Shown: positions 9,132-17,272 of the stretch, in pieces
Numbering within the stretch: the first letter of the stretch is position 1
How the letters are laid out: each line of letters begins with the position of its first letter
Virus record (IMG/VR): IMGVR_UViG_3300037346_000270
Coordinates: 1 to 39,610 of that record
Strand: one strand, 5' to 3'
DNA length: 39,610 nt
From: a virus
The notes under the pieces: generated by a model
Seen by the model: only the letters and a program-made list of their open reading frames with translations
Told to the model about the DNA's origin: nothing
The model's database searches: none
Translations under genes and position numbers: made by a program

Positions 9132-9472
9132 TCACTATCGCTACCGATGAAGGCAATGATCTGGTGATCGGAGATGACGGAAATCTCTCGATGATCACCG
9201 CATTGCCGGCCGCAACTCAAACTGTCGCTCATTATGCCCAGACGCTTCTCAACGAGATGATCCAGGACTTCGACAGAGGCGTCCCGTTCTTCATCGTGGC
9301 CTTTGGCGCAAACGTCTCAATCCAGCAGTTTGAGGCGGCCATGAAAGCACGCATATTGCAGGCTCCGGACGTTACCGGGATTCGGTCTTTTGAGACCGCC
9401 CAAGAAGGTGATGTTTTGCGGTACACTGCAACAATAGAAACCATCTATGGATCGGCGAACATCAATGGCTGA
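9128..9472 (+). CDS. Baseplate wedge protein, gp25/W-like
   Basis: A 114-aa protein between spike and J-like genes, the standard position of the gp25/gpW wedge component that starts sheath assembly. It opens with a GNDLVIGDDGNLSMI strand region followed by an ALPAATQTVAHYAQTLLNE helix, as in this family. It overlaps both neighbours by a few bases. Confidence 0.68.
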   Translation: MITIATDEGNDLVIGDDGNLSMITALPAATQTVAHYAQTLLNEMIQDFDRGVPFFIVAFGANVSIQQFEAAMKARILQAPDVTGIRSFETAQEGDVLRYTATIETIYGSANING

Positions 9473-10652
9473 TTATAATTACATCGTATCAACCGGCGTG
9501 ATCGTTCCCGATACGGCATCTTTGCGCTCTGTGGTTGAGGCTGAGTACAAGTCCGTTTTGGGCGCCGACCTTCCCGTCACCCCAGAGACCCCGCAAGGCG
9601 TTCTTATCACTGCCGAGGTCGAGTCCCGCGAAGGCATGGTGAGAAATAACGCAGAGCTGGCAAACCAGATCAACCCCGATATTGCCGGCGGCGTGTGGCT
9701 CGATGCGATCTGGGCTCTGACTCGCGGTAAGCGTCGAGGCGCAACAAGGTCGAGACTTTCCGGAGTTGTGTTCTCGGGTATCCCCGGAACAATAATCCCG
9801 GCCGGATCGCTCGCAAGCGTGGCGTCTTCTGGCGCTAGATTCAGAACCATCGTCAACATCGATCTTGGGGCATCTGGATCTACCTTTAGCTCCATGGAGG
9901 CTGTTGATGCTGGCCCCGTCGCCGCCCCTATCGGAGCCATTACCGAGATCGCATCAAGCGTGCTCGGCTGGGAGACTGTTGTTAACCCTTCGGCCGCCGA
10001 GATAGGCCTAAGTCAGGAGTCTGATGTTTCAAGCCGCAGGCGTAGACGTAACACCCTTGCACTTCAATCTGTAAGTCCTCAAGAAGCAATCATCTCTCGG
10101 ATTTACAGCCTTGACGGTGTTGTTTCTCTGAGCTTCAGAGCCAACATCGCGCTTTCTGACGTAATAATCGATGGTGTAACGATCACCTCGCGGAGCATTT
10201 ACGTTTGCGTTGATGGCGGCCAGAACATCGATATTGCTACGGCAATCCTGTCTTCGTCTGGCATCACTGATTACAGCGGATCGCTAGTTGTCAGTGTGAT
10301 CGAGCCAGCCAGCCAGCAGGTTTATCAAGTAAGATTCGACAGGCCTACCGAGCGCACATTTCGGGCCAGGGTGACGGTCAAGCCTTCCAGTCTCGACGTC
10401 ATGACGATCATCCCTGACGCAATTGCTAAAGGAACCCTTGGCGAGCTTGATGGCGACTCTGGCCTAGAAGTCAATCAAGACCTTTCAGCGTTTGAGCTTG
10501 CCGGGTACATCAACCAGGTGGAGCCGCGCATCTTCGTAACCCGGCTAGAGACTTCGGAGGACGGAGTGGTCTGGTCTAGCGATGACGTGATCATCAAGCT
10601 AAACGAAGTTGCCAGGCTTCCTAAGTCGGCCATCCAGGTAGTCGTAGCATGA
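9465..10652 (+). CDS. Baseplate J-like protein
   Basis: A 395-aa protein from the ATG at 9465; an upstream ATG at 9447 would overlap the wedge gene further. The N-terminus has the classic J/gp47 pattern: a start near DYNYIVSTGVIVPDTASL, then PETPQGVLITAEVESRE and WLDAIWALTRGKRRGATRS. The family forms the wedge arm that joins the baseplate to its periphery in P2, Mu and T4-like tails. It ends ATGA-coupled to the next gene. Confidence 0.88.
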   Translation: MADYNYIVSTGVIVPDTASLRSVVEAEYKSVLGADLPVTPETPQGVLITAEVESREGMVRNNAELANQINPDIAGGVWLDAIWALTRGKRRGATRSRLSGVVFSGIPGTIIPAGSLASVASSGARFRTIVNIDLGASGSTFSSMEAVDAGPVAAPIGAITEIASSVLGWETVVNPSAAEIGLSQESDVSSRRRRRNTLALQSVSPQEAIISRIYSLDGVVSLSFRANIALSDVIIDGVTITSRSIYVCVDGGQNIDIATAILSSSGITDYSGSLVVSVIEPASQQVYQVRFDRPTERTFRARVTVKPSSLDVMTIIPDAIAKGTLGELDGDSGLEVNQDLSAFELAGYINQVEPRIFVTRLETSEDGVVWSSDDVIIKLNEVARLPKSAIQVVVA

Positions 10653-11245
10653 GCACCATCCAGGATTTTGACTCAAGCCTAAATTTGATGGTCGCTATCC
10701 TGTGGCAGTACGAGGATGCCGAAAAACTAAAGGCCATCGTCACGGCAAAGCAGCAATGGGTTAACCAGAATCAGCGAGACTTCTGGTATAGCTGGTATCG
10801 AGATGTTTTCAATATCGATACCGCCAACACCTTTGGCCTTTCGGTTTGGGCAAGAATTCTGGACGCCCCCCTTACGATCAGCGTGGCCCCTCAAAAAAAC
10901 AAAATCCCATTCGGTTTCGGTTCGTTTAACAAGAACTTCAGCAATGGTAATTTTGGGATAAACAATGATCAATCTCAGGGATTGAGCCTTGAGCAGCAGC
11001 GTCTCGTTATTAGGTTCAGATATTTCCAGATAACCACGACCTGCTCAATACCAGAGATAAATCAATTCCTTAAGGATGCGTTCTCGTCCGAAGGGAAGGC
11101 TTATGTTACCTACGATAAGACGGAAAACAAGATTGTCTACAACTTCGGTTTCGCTCCTGACAGCCAGCTAAAATTTGTTCTAGACGAGTTTGACCTGCTG
11201 CCAAGGCCTGCAAGTATTGGTGTAAAGTGGCAGGTGATCCCGTGA
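10649..11245 (+). CDS. Baseplate protein, DUF2612 family
   Basis: A 198-aa protein placed directly after the J-like gene and before the fibre gene, as in other small myophages, where DUF2612 proteins play the role of P2 gpI. The N-terminal helical part with WVNQNQRDFWYSWYRDVFN and WARILDAPL is characteristic. It probably attaches the tail fibre to the baseplate. Confidence 0.75.
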   Translation: MSTIQDFDSSLNLMVAILWQYEDAEKLKAIVTAKQQWVNQNQRDFWYSWYRDVFNIDTANTFGLSVWARILDAPLTISVAPQKNKIPFGFGSFNKNFSNGNFGINNDQSQGLSLEQQRLVIRFRYFQITTTCSIPEINQFLKDAFSSEGKAYVTYDKTENKIVYNFGFAPDSQLKFVLDEFDLLPRPASIGVKWQVIP

Positions 11246-11278
11246 GAAATTTAAAGTTATCCACCCGGAGTCTGGGCT

Positions 11279-12337
11279 GTGACTAAAATATTCAAAGTTC
11301 CATTTGCCGATACCGGCGACAAAATCTCACCGCCAGACGCCATCCAGCCTGATGGATCGGTAAGCTATGGTCTAGGCTATGGGTTCGATTATCAGAGAGA
11401 TACCAGCCTTGATAGTGGCGGCGCTCCGGTTGATCCCCTGGCCAAGGTTTTCCCTCGAGAACAGCACAACGGAATATTAAATGATATCACTGTAGCCATA
11501 GGAGAGGCCCAGCATAATGGGCTGACTATATGGCAGACTTCTGGGGCTCCATACCCTATAAATGCAATGGTAAGGTTTTCCGACAAAAACTGGAGAAGCC
11601 TGGTATCAAATAATAACGCCACTCCATCAGAAGGTGAGTTTTGGACGGAAACATCTTCTAGATTTGTATTTCTTGGAGGGTCAATTCCGGTAAGAATTAC
11701 AGCCGGTACGGGAGGTGGTACTGGTAATATTTATGCGATGATAGGGTCGGTAGATGCAGGGAATCTATGGACTTCATCAAATTTTAGCCCCTCTACAAAG
11801 ATAACCGGAGAAAACTGTCCTCAGGCCGGATTCACTGCTGGCGGCACTCTTCCTTACATGAAGAAACTGGATGGGTCAGTAGTTAATCTTTTGACAAAAA
11901 CAAATCCAGCTATGGAAGGAAATGCAACTGCTCCAACATATGCCCCTGGAACTTCAGACACGCGTGTTGCGACAACAGCATTTGTAGAAGAAAGAGTTGC
12001 TAGGGTTCCAAAAAATACGGCTGTAATGGGCGAGGATGGATGGTGGAAGTGCGGAGATACGGGCCTTATTCGTCAGCGCCGCAAGGTGTTTGTCGGAGAT
12101 CTTGCCGGCAACAACACAAAGGTTGACGTGGTGTGGCCTGTGACATATCCGAATCAATGCTCTTCTGTGCTTGTTACCTTTATGTCCCTTGGGGCGGCCA
12201 CATCGGCTCCTAGGGTATCAGCTCAATATGTGGTAGCTAGTAAAAGTACCTACGCCTGCCTGATCGCGTTCCACGAATGGGCTAGCGAGGTTCAGGCTCA
12301 AGACCTTCATATATTGGTAGAAAGCGTGGGATATTGA
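11279..12337 (+). CDS. Tail fibre protein
   Basis: A 352-aa protein beginning with GTG at 11279, eight bases after a GGAG site. The N-terminal motif IFKVPFADTGDKISPPDAIQ and then HNGILNDITVAIGEAQ is the baseplate-binding domain of many Pseudomonas-phage fibres. A segment like APGTSDTRVATTAFVEERV (about residues 222-240) is a collar seen in fibres before the distal domain. The distal part is probably a receptor-binding beta domain. It is followed by an assembly-type gene. Confidence 0.8.
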   Translation: MTKIFKVPFADTGDKISPPDAIQPDGSVSYGLGYGFDYQRDTSLDSGGAPVDPLAKVFPREQHNGILNDITVAIGEAQHNGLTIWQTSGAPYPINAMVRFSDKNWRSLVSNNNATPSEGEFWTETSSRFVFLGGSIPVRITAGTGGGTGNIYAMIGSVDAGNLWTSSNFSPSTKITGENCPQAGFTAGGTLPYMKKLDGSVVNLLTKTNPAMEGNATAPTYAPGTSDTRVATTAFVEERVARVPKNTAVMGEDGWWKCGDTGLIRQRRKVFVGDLAGNNTKVDVVWPVTYPNQCSSVLVTFMSLGAATSAPRVSAQYVVASKSTYACLIAFHEWASEVQAQDLHILVESVGY

Positions 12338-12338
12338 T

Positions 12339-12788
12339 ATGACGATCTACTATGACAAGATTACAGGCGGCTTCCACAACACCCTTATTTCAGGGGAGCG
12401 GTACGTTGACGTATCCAATGGAAGAGGTGGGTTTGTGAGCATGCTAAACAAGACTTGCTCTCTTCCTCCGGATAATCAGATTACAGCGATAACTCAGGAT
12501 GAGTACGAGCGTATTTTTAATGGTCTGTCAAAAGGGATGAGGGTGGTTAGCCTTCCGAACGGTAAGCCGACTCTAACAGATAAGCTCCCTCCGACTCCAT
12601 TTACAAAGAGCGAGATCGAAGAGTTTCGCCTAAAGTCCTATTCTAATCCATTGACAGGCAGCGACCGATTATTTTCGGAGTCTATGCGAATGCAGATCAT
12701 GGGAGAATCGGGATTTGAAGAAGTTCGCGCACGGGCAATTGCTCGATTTGAAGAGATCCAGGCCCAATATCCTTGGCCTGACAAGTAA
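12339..12788 (+). CDS. Tail fibre assembly-like protein
   Basis: A 149-aa protein starting two bases after the fibre gene. Phage fibre genes are usually followed by a small chaperone or cap gene, and this one has the expected size and an N-terminal YYDKITGGFHNTL region similar to such proteins. The C-terminus is helical and ends YPWPDK. No catalytic motif is visible. The function is inferred mainly from position. Confidence 0.5.
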   Translation: MTIYYDKITGGFHNTLISGERYVDVSNGRGGFVSMLNKTCSLPPDNQITAITQDEYERIFNGLSKGMRVVSLPNGKPTLTDKLPPTPFTKSEIEEFRLKSYSNPLTGSDRLFSESMRMQIMGESGFEEVRARAIARFEEIQAQYPWPDK

Positions 12789-12797
12789 GGACGAAAC

Positions 12798-13157
12798 ATG
12801 GACGACCCGACGAGCATTGCCGGATTGCCAACAACAATAGCGACAGCGGTCGGGGTTTTCTTTGCCTGCATGGCGGCCCTGAATAAATGGGTGCAGTCTC
12901 AGAAGGTTGAGACCACTCAGGTAACGCTTCTGTCGGAAGACCGGGACAGATGGCAGGCGCGGGCCGAGAAGGCCGAGCAAGCGATTGAAGAGTACCGGGC
13001 CAAGCTGAACCAAATCATTCTCGACCAGTCTGAGATGAAATCTCAAAACTCAATCATGCTTGAGCAGCTAACCCGGCTCCGCGAAGAAAATATGGAGCTT
13101 AAGACTGAACTCAGAAAATTTACAGGTGGTCAAAATGTCCGATCAATCGCCCCATAG
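12798..13157 (+). CDS. Small membrane protein with coiled coil, holin candidate
   Basis: A 119-aa protein with one hydrophobic segment near the N-terminus (about residues 8-28, LPTTIATAVGVFFACMAAL) followed by a long charged coiled coil (residues 35-105). It opens the lysis cassette, so a holin or holin-like role is plausible, but one transmembrane segment plus a cytoplasmic coil is not diagnostic. The end overlaps the next small membrane gene. Confidence 0.5.
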   Translation: MDDPTSIAGLPTTIATAVGVFFACMAALNKWVQSQKVETTQVTLLSEDRDRWQARAEKAEQAIEEYRAKLNQIILDQSEMKSQNSIMLEQLTRLREENMELKTELRKFTGGQNVRSIAP

Positions 13158-13407
13158 TAGCAGCCCTGAAGGCAGAGCGAAGGAGCGCCGCTTGTTCCTT
13201 TGCTATGCAGGTCTTGCCATTGCCCTGGCTGTAGGCTTCGGCTATTCGATGGCCTCTATGAAGTTTCAAGATAACCTTGTGAAAGTCACCGAGATGCACG
13301 CCGAGACTATCAAAAACATTGATGCTCGGCACGCCCGCGTGCTGAACAAGCAACTGAAAAGCATGCGCGAGGATCTGCATCAATGCCTTATCCAAAAGAC
13401 GCTGTAA
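13135..13407 (+). CDS. Small one-pass membrane protein in lysis cassette
   Basis: A 90-aa protein from the ATG at 13135, which follows AGGTGG by five bases; a GTG at 13126 is the alternative start. A basic segment KERR precedes one membrane span (LFLCYAGLAIALAVGFGYSM, about residues 20-39), then a helical soluble part. It lies between the coiled-coil membrane protein and the endolysin and overlaps both. It may be a holin or antiholin; the sequence alone does not decide which. Confidence 0.5.
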   Translation: MSDQSPHSSSPEGRAKERRLFLCYAGLAIALAVGFGYSMASMKFQDNLVKVTEMHAETIKNIDARHARVLNKQLKSMREDLHQCLIQKTL

Positions 13408-13838
13408 ACGAATCGTACAAGCTGCTTCCGCTTAAAATGGATTCTCCATACGCCCGGATCAATCAGGCAGCTATCGGTCAGCAGGAGTCCGGTTATCTTG
13501 TCCGTCGCCAGTACGGCAATGGGCCGGCCCGTGGCTACTGGCAGTTTGAAGAAGGCGGCGGCGTCAAGGGTGTCATGGAGCACAAAGCCACTTCCGAACT
13601 CGCCCGATCGGTATGCCATGCCCGAGGAGTTCCGTTTGTGCGCCGCACTGTGTGGGAGGCACTAGAGACCGATGATGTTCTGGCCGCCGCATTTTGCCGG
13701 CTGCTGATGTGGACTGACTCGGGCAAGCTGCCAATCAACGAGGCTGACGGATGGGCCATGTATGCGCGCACATGGCGCCCCGGACGACCACATCCAGACA
13801 AGTGGCCGGCATCATGGAAGTTCGGGCTGTCGGTATGA
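13383..13838 (+). CDS. Lysozyme-like endolysin
   Basis: A 151-aa soluble protein in the lysis cassette, directly before Rz. It contains IGQQESGY with a candidate catalytic Glu35 and ARGYWQFEEGGGVKGV, a pattern seen in phage proteins related to lysozyme or lytic transglycosylase. There is no signal peptide, so it would need a holin to reach the peptidoglycan. Its ATG overlaps the preceding gene by 25 bp. The enzyme class is inferred from motif and place. Confidence 0.6.
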   Translation: MPYPKDAVNESYKLLPLKMDSPYARINQAAIGQQESGYLVRRQYGNGPARGYWQFEEGGGVKGVMEHKATSELARSVCHARGVPFVRRTVWEALETDDVLAAAFCRLLMWTDSGKLPINEADGWAMYARTWRPGRPHPDKWPASWKFGLSV

Positions 13839-14293
13839 TCCGGTACGCCGCTGTTGCATTGTCGGCTTTCCTGGCTGCGTGGTACGTTCAGGGGCTTCGA
13901 TGGGAAACTGACGTTAAAGAGATCAGCCTTGCATCCGCTAACGCCACCGTCGAAGCCGTGGGCGCCATCAACAGCAAATTGATCCAGTCCCGCGCAGATA
14001 CCGAATCAATCCGCGCCACCTACCTTTCCGAAAAGGAGAAAGCCAATCGTGAAATTGACGATCTTGAGCGCCGCGTTACTGCTGGCCCTGAGCGGCTGTA
14101 CATCAAGGCCAAGTGTCCCGCTGGTGTGCCCGGAGCCGGAACCGATGCCAGCGGAGCTGGAAGTGGAGCCGCCGAACTTGACGCCGCTTCTACGCGAACT
14201 TATCTCGCCCTTGAGCGTGGCCTTTCCGAGCAATACCGACTCCTTCAATTCTGCCGGGCCGAACTGAAGAAGCGCAGCGCCCCATCAAAATAA
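13835..14293 (+). CDS. Rz: Inner-membrane spanin subunit (Rz-like)
   Basis: The ATG at 13835 overlaps the endolysin stop and gives 152 aa; a longer frame upstream lies inside the endolysin gene and is ignored. One N-terminal membrane anchor (IRYAAVALSAFLAAWYVQG) is followed by a periplasmic coiled coil, the i-spanin architecture. It would pair with the nested lipoprotein to fuse inner and outer membranes in the last step of lysis. A hairpin follows its stop. Confidence 0.85.
   Translation: MIRYAAVALSAFLAAWYVQGLRWETDVKEISLASANATVEAVGAINSKLIQSRADTESIRATYLSEKEKANREIDDLERRVTAGPERLYIKAKCPAGVPGAGTDASGAGSGAAELDAASTRTYLALERGLSEQYRLLQFCRAELKKRSAPSK
14049..14267 (+). CDS. Rz1: Outer-membrane spanin lipoprotein (Rz1-like), nested in Rz
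   Basis: This 72-aa protein is entirely inside Rz in the +1 frame. It starts with GTG at 14049, about ten bases after AAGGAG. It has a lipoprotein signal (MKLTILSAALLLALSGC) with lipobox LSGC and Cys17 as the acylation site, followed by a proline-rich segment (PSVPLVCPEPEPMPAE) as in Rz1 proteins. Nested Rz/Rz1 pairs are established in lambda-like phages. Confidence 0.85.
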   Translation: MKLTILSAALLLALSGCTSRPSVPLVCPEPEPMPAELEVEPPNLTPLLRELISPLSVAFPSNTDSFNSAGPN

Positions 14294-14295
14294 GA

Positions 14296-14333
14296 CGCGC
14301 CACGTTTTTACTTATATCGTAAACCGTGGCGCG
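14296..14333. terminator. Bidirectional hairpin between convergent operons
   Basis: The arms CGCGCCACG (14296-14304) and CGTGGCGCG (14325-14333) are perfect complements, and the inner bases GTTTTTAC/GTAAAC extend the stem. Reading the minus strand, the stem is followed by TCTTATTTT. It lies between Rz (ends 14293) and NinG (ends 14337) and probably stops transcription from both sides. Confidence 0.75.
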
Positions 14334-14336
14334 GTT

Positions 14337-14912
14337 TCACATCTGCTTTTTCATCTCCCGGACAAGCGCCCGGTAGTGCTTCTTGATGGCCTGAAAATCT
14401 TCGACTGTGTAGCGCTTCGGATCATGCGGCCCCTCCAGCCAATCAACCTTGTCCTGTCCGATCCGCTTGATCAGCTCGATTCGATACGGCCCGAGGTTTC
14501 CCGACTTCGCCATGTTGCAGTTGCGGTTGCACTGTAGGTGGACGTTCAGCGGCTCAAAGCGCAGCGCCGGATTGCTTCCTGATGGCTTGTAATGCCCGGC
14601 TGCGTATTGAACATCTGCCGTGGTGCCGCACGAGATGCACGGCAGTCCGTGGTCGCGCAGGCGAATCCAGGCATTGAACGATTGCTGCGCCTCCTTCGCA
14701 TGATCACCCTTCCGCTTAACCTTATCCTTCGCCGACTTGTGCTCCAGGCGCTCCGTTTGAGCCATCGCCTTCTTGGCCTTGTCCTGATTCACATCCTTGA
14801 TCGCAAGGCCGCACAATGGACTACAGACGTGTTGCCCCATGCGTTGCGGCGTGAAGGTCTGTCCGCACGCCGGGTTTCGGCATTTCTTGGGGCGAGGAGG
14901 CTTCTGGATCAC
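14337..14912 (-). CDS. ninG: NinG-like recombination protein
   Basis: A 191-aa protein with the NinG layout: N-terminal zinc finger (CRNPACGQTFTP, then CSPLCG), a Lys-rich helical middle, and a C-terminal nuclease-like part with CISCGTTADVQYAAGHYKP and HLQCNRNCNMAKSGN. NinG (lambda Rap) is a structure-specific endonuclease that aids phage recombination. It starts with GTG overlapping the previous stop (GTGA) and is the last gene of the leftward arm, followed by the shared terminator. Confidence 0.88.
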   Translation of the reverse strand: MIQKPPRPKKCRNPACGQTFTPQRMGQHVCSPLCGLAIKDVNQDKAKKAMAQTERLEHKSAKDKVKRKGDHAKEAQQSFNAWIRLRDHGLPCISCGTTADVQYAAGHYKPSGSNPALRFEPLNVHLQCNRNCNMAKSGNLGPYRIELIKRIGQDKVDWLEGPHDPKRYTVEDFQAIKKHYRALVREMKKQM

Positions 14913-15316
14913 AGATCATACCCGTTTAATTCCCGCCCCATTCTTCTAAGCTCGACCGCCTCTTGAGCGGACGACCTTTTTAAAGTGTTCATCCCTGCAG
15001 GAAGAGCTTCACAGCCTTTTTTGGCGCTTCGTATCTTTTCGCAAGAAACACAGGATCCTCCCACCACATATCTAAATGATTCATGCCCCTTATTACACTT
15101 CTTGCCAGTCCAGTAGTAAGGATTCCCAGCTTGTATGGCTTCGGACTTGCTTAACTTCTCGGAGTGAGCATGGTCTTTTGACCTTCTTTTTTCTGATAGG
15201 CTTTCGCAAGACTTGCATAAGTAAATACCACCGAGGAACCCTCTTTCTTCGGCATTAGATTTAGCACTCTCGGGACGCTGTAGCCTGCACCCGCCACACA
15301 AAAACATACTATCCAT
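14909..15316 (-). CDS. Cys-rich treble-clef-like protein, unknown role
   Basis: A 135-aa protein starting at the ATG at 15316, coupled as TGATG to the preceding gene. It has two cysteine modules: CGGC with CKSC near the N-terminus, and GKKCNKGHESFRYV then CVSC at about residues 71-94. The second matches a module seen at the N-terminus of phage HNH endonucleases, including the one at 34190 in this genome, but no HNH core follows. It may bind nucleic acid or be a remnant of a mobile endonuclease. Confidence 0.6.
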   Translation of the reverse strand: MDSMFLCGGCRLQRPESAKSNAEERGFLGGIYLCKSCESLSEKRRSKDHAHSEKLSKSEAIQAGNPYYWTGKKCNKGHESFRYVVGGSCVSCEKIRSAKKGCEALPAGMNTLKRSSAQEAVELRRMGRELNGYDL

Positions 15317-15492
15317 CACTGCATCCCCCTATCCCGCGACTCACCCAGCAAAGGAGCCTGACCCGGATCTAAATTCCATTGTTCGGTTTTCCCGCACTTC
15401 CCATTAGAGCAGATTCGCACGAACTGGCTGCGCAGATCCGAAAGCGGCGAACCGCAGGCCGCGCAAGGGCGACCCTTTGGTTTGTCATTCAT
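15316..15492 (-). CDS. 58-aa zinc-ribbon protein
   Basis: This small gene reads RPCAACGSPLSDLRSQF then RICSNGKCGKTEQW, a two-knuckle four-cysteine zinc ribbon. Its start overlaps the previous gene by 8 bp and its TGA overlaps the next ATG. Tight coupling on both sides and conserved cysteines support translation. Its role is unknown; such ribbons are common among nin-region genes. Confidence 0.7.
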   Translation of the reverse strand: MNDKPKGRPCAACGSPLSDLRSQFVRICSNGKCGKTEQWNLDPGQAPLLGESRDRGMQ

Positions 15493-15736
15493 GAGTCATC
15501 TCAAATTTCATAGAAGACAACTTTTTAATCTGCTTATCCAAAGACTTAATTTTTGCAATTCGCATCTCTTCGGCTCGCTCCAAGGCCTTATCTTGGCATG
15601 AGAACCATTCATTTTTACCCGCGTGCTCTGTAAATGATCCGGTCGGCCTTTTATAAAAGGCCATATCTCGTTTTATCTGCGCCTCTATCGAAAAAATACC
15701 TGACGTCAGTGCATATTTTGTAATGAACACTTTCAT
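15485..15736 (-). CDS. Small phage protein, unknown function
   Basis: An 83-aa protein: beta-like N-terminus (MKVFITKYALTSGIFSIEA), a FSCQDKALERAEEMRIAKIK central part, and a Lys-rich helical C-terminus. The ATG at 15736 overlaps the TGA of an upstream open frame without a start codon (15733-15825). Similar small proteins are frequent in Pseudomonas phage accessory regions, but I know no function. Confidence 0.65.
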   Translation of the reverse strand: MKVFITKYALTSGIFSIEAQIKRDMAFYKRPTGSFTEHAGKNEWFSCQDKALERAEEMRIAKIKSLDKQIKKLSSMKFEMTHE

Positions 15737-15794
15737 CTCGACACCCCCTTAACAATCCCGTCATTCCCAAGCCATTCAAGTACGTAGGCGTCTA

Positions 15795-16106
15795 CTAGCT
15801 GGCCGTGGGCATCGTCACGGTGTAGTCATGCCGATTGTCAGAGCCGGACGAGTCCCAGTTTTTGATGAATCCGCCATCTTGCATGTGGTTCAGGATGTGC
15901 CGCACAAAATCCCGCTTTTCGCTCATCGTGGCTGAGAATTGGCCACGGATGCGCTCGACGGCACCGCGAAATAGGCCGCTATTGTAAAATTCGTTTTCGC
16001 TTAGCCCATGGCTCCCGAGCTTGTGGGATTCGGTTTTAAGAACCTCTGCAAATTCGACGATTTTTACCTTCAGTTCAGCGTTTTGTTGGCATGGAATTAC
16101 GCTCAT
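15795..16106 (-). CDS. Hypothetical 103-aa protein after the methyltransferase
   Basis: The ATG overlaps the methyltransferase stop (ATGA), so it is translated with it. The protein is helical, with a middle segment (SEKRDFVRHILNHMQDGGF) that resembles a small winged-helix fragment. No family is recognised. After its TAG another frame stays open to 15733, which suggests a decayed or frameshifted junction here. Confidence 0.6.
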   Translation of the reverse strand: MSVIPCQQNAELKVKIVEFAEVLKTESHKLGSHGLSENEFYNSGLFRGAVERIRGQFSATMSEKRDFVRHILNHMQDGGFIKNWDSSGSDNRHDYTVTMPTAS

Positions 16107-17272
16107 GCGGCTACCTTTGATGCTGTCTGTACGGCCAGTAGAGGTTCAAAAATGTGCTTAGCTAGGTGCCTAACAACAGGAACGGCAACGCCGTCACCCG
16201 TCAGGTGATACGCCTCATTATAATTTTTCGGCAACTCATAACTATCATGCAGCCCCATCAGTCGTGCCGTCTCACGAGGAGAGATCAGGCGTGAGCGCAC
16301 ATTGTCACCGTCAACGATAAGAATAACCTGCCGGCTTGAGCCCCCAGATGGTGTGCGTAAGCACCCAGCAATATCGTCGAATCTAACTTCGGCGCGCTGA
16401 ACCTTGCCGCCGAGCGCGTCGCGGCGCGTCCGCTTGTATATGGCACCGACCATAAGCCGCCCTTTACGTTTCGCCGCGTTCACCTTTTCAAGATTTTTAT
16501 CGCTCATCATGGCCAGTAATTTTGCAGTTTCACTTGGAGTGTTCCACTCGACTCCTTCGGGTGTTTCCTCGATCAAGTCCGCAAAAATCGCTTTGCGCTT
16601 AGATGGTTCTGGGGGACTCCACCACAACCATTTGCTACGGGCCTCGTCGGAGAGCTTCTCATAGGCGTTTAGTAGGCCCTTCGTGTGCCAGATGGCTGAT
16701 GGTGCGTCACTGGTGATGTTTGCTGTTGTCAGGGCAAGCTCATCGCGCACACCTATAACAAACAGCCGAGGCCGTGAGTGAGGTACGAAATGAACTGCAT
16801 CAACGATCACGGCACCAAAGAAGTAGCCAGCCTTAACGAAGGTTGAGCAGATTGCGTCGAAATCTTTGCCGTTATGTGAAGTTAGGGTCCCGCACACGTT
16901 TTCCAGCACTATCAGTTTGGGTGCGCGGTCTTCTTCAATTAGCCCCTGCATGAGTCGCCAGAAGGGCCAGAAGGTGCCTGAGCGGTTCCCCTTTAGGCCT
17001 GCCCCTGCTCCTGCCAAAGATAGGTCTTGGCAGGGAAAAGAGGCCCACACTAGATCGGCTACATCCGGCACGTCCTGAGTAGTTAGAGTGCCAACGTCCG
17101 CGACCTTCAGGACATTTTGTGGTTTCCAATTTTTTTGGTAGATGACGCTCTTTTTGTGATCAAACTCATTGGCGAAGGCGCACCGCCACTTGTTGCCAAG
17201 ACCGGCGCGAGCCATGCCTGCGCCTGCGAAGAACTCGTAAAAAACTGGGCTGTTAGGGCGAGTAGCCATCAT
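16103..17272 (-). CDS. DNA (cytosine-5) methyltransferase
   Basis: A 389-aa enzyme from the ATG at 17272, which overlaps the stop of the ribbon-helix-helix gene; a start at 17299 would add nine residues. Motifs in order: FFAGAGMARAGL (motif I, AdoMet binding, near residue 14), FPCQDLSLAG with catalytic Cys81 (motif IV), LENVCG (motif VI), HSRPRLFVIG (motif VIII) and GDGVAVPVV near the end (motif X). It transfers a methyl group to C5 of cytosine in phage DNA, probably against host restriction. The target site cannot be read from sequence. No restriction enzyme is nearby. Confidence 0.93.
   Translation of the reverse strand: MMATRPNSPVFYEFFAGAGMARAGLGNKWRCAFANEFDHKKSVIYQKNWKPQNVLKVADVGTLTTQDVPDVADLVWASFPCQDLSLAGAGAGLKGNRSGTFWPFWRLMQGLIEEDRAPKLIVLENVCGTLTSHNGKDFDAICSTFVKAGYFFGAVIVDAVHFVPHSRPRLFVIGVRDELALTTANITSDAPSAIWHTKGLLNAYEKLSDEARSKWLWWSPPEPSKRKAIFADLIEETPEGVEWNTPSETAKLLAMMSDKNLEKVNAAKRKGRLMVGAIYKRTRRDALGGKVQRAEVRFDDIAGCLRTPSGGSSRQVILIVDGDNVRSRLISPRETARLMGLHDSYELPKNYNEAYHLTGDGVAVPVVRHLAKHIFEPLLAVQTASKVAA

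Noticed and set aside
14296-14333. A third copy of the structured RNA
   Set aside because: Only one simple hairpin is present, without C or D helices or the GGATCGA element; it is a shared terminator.
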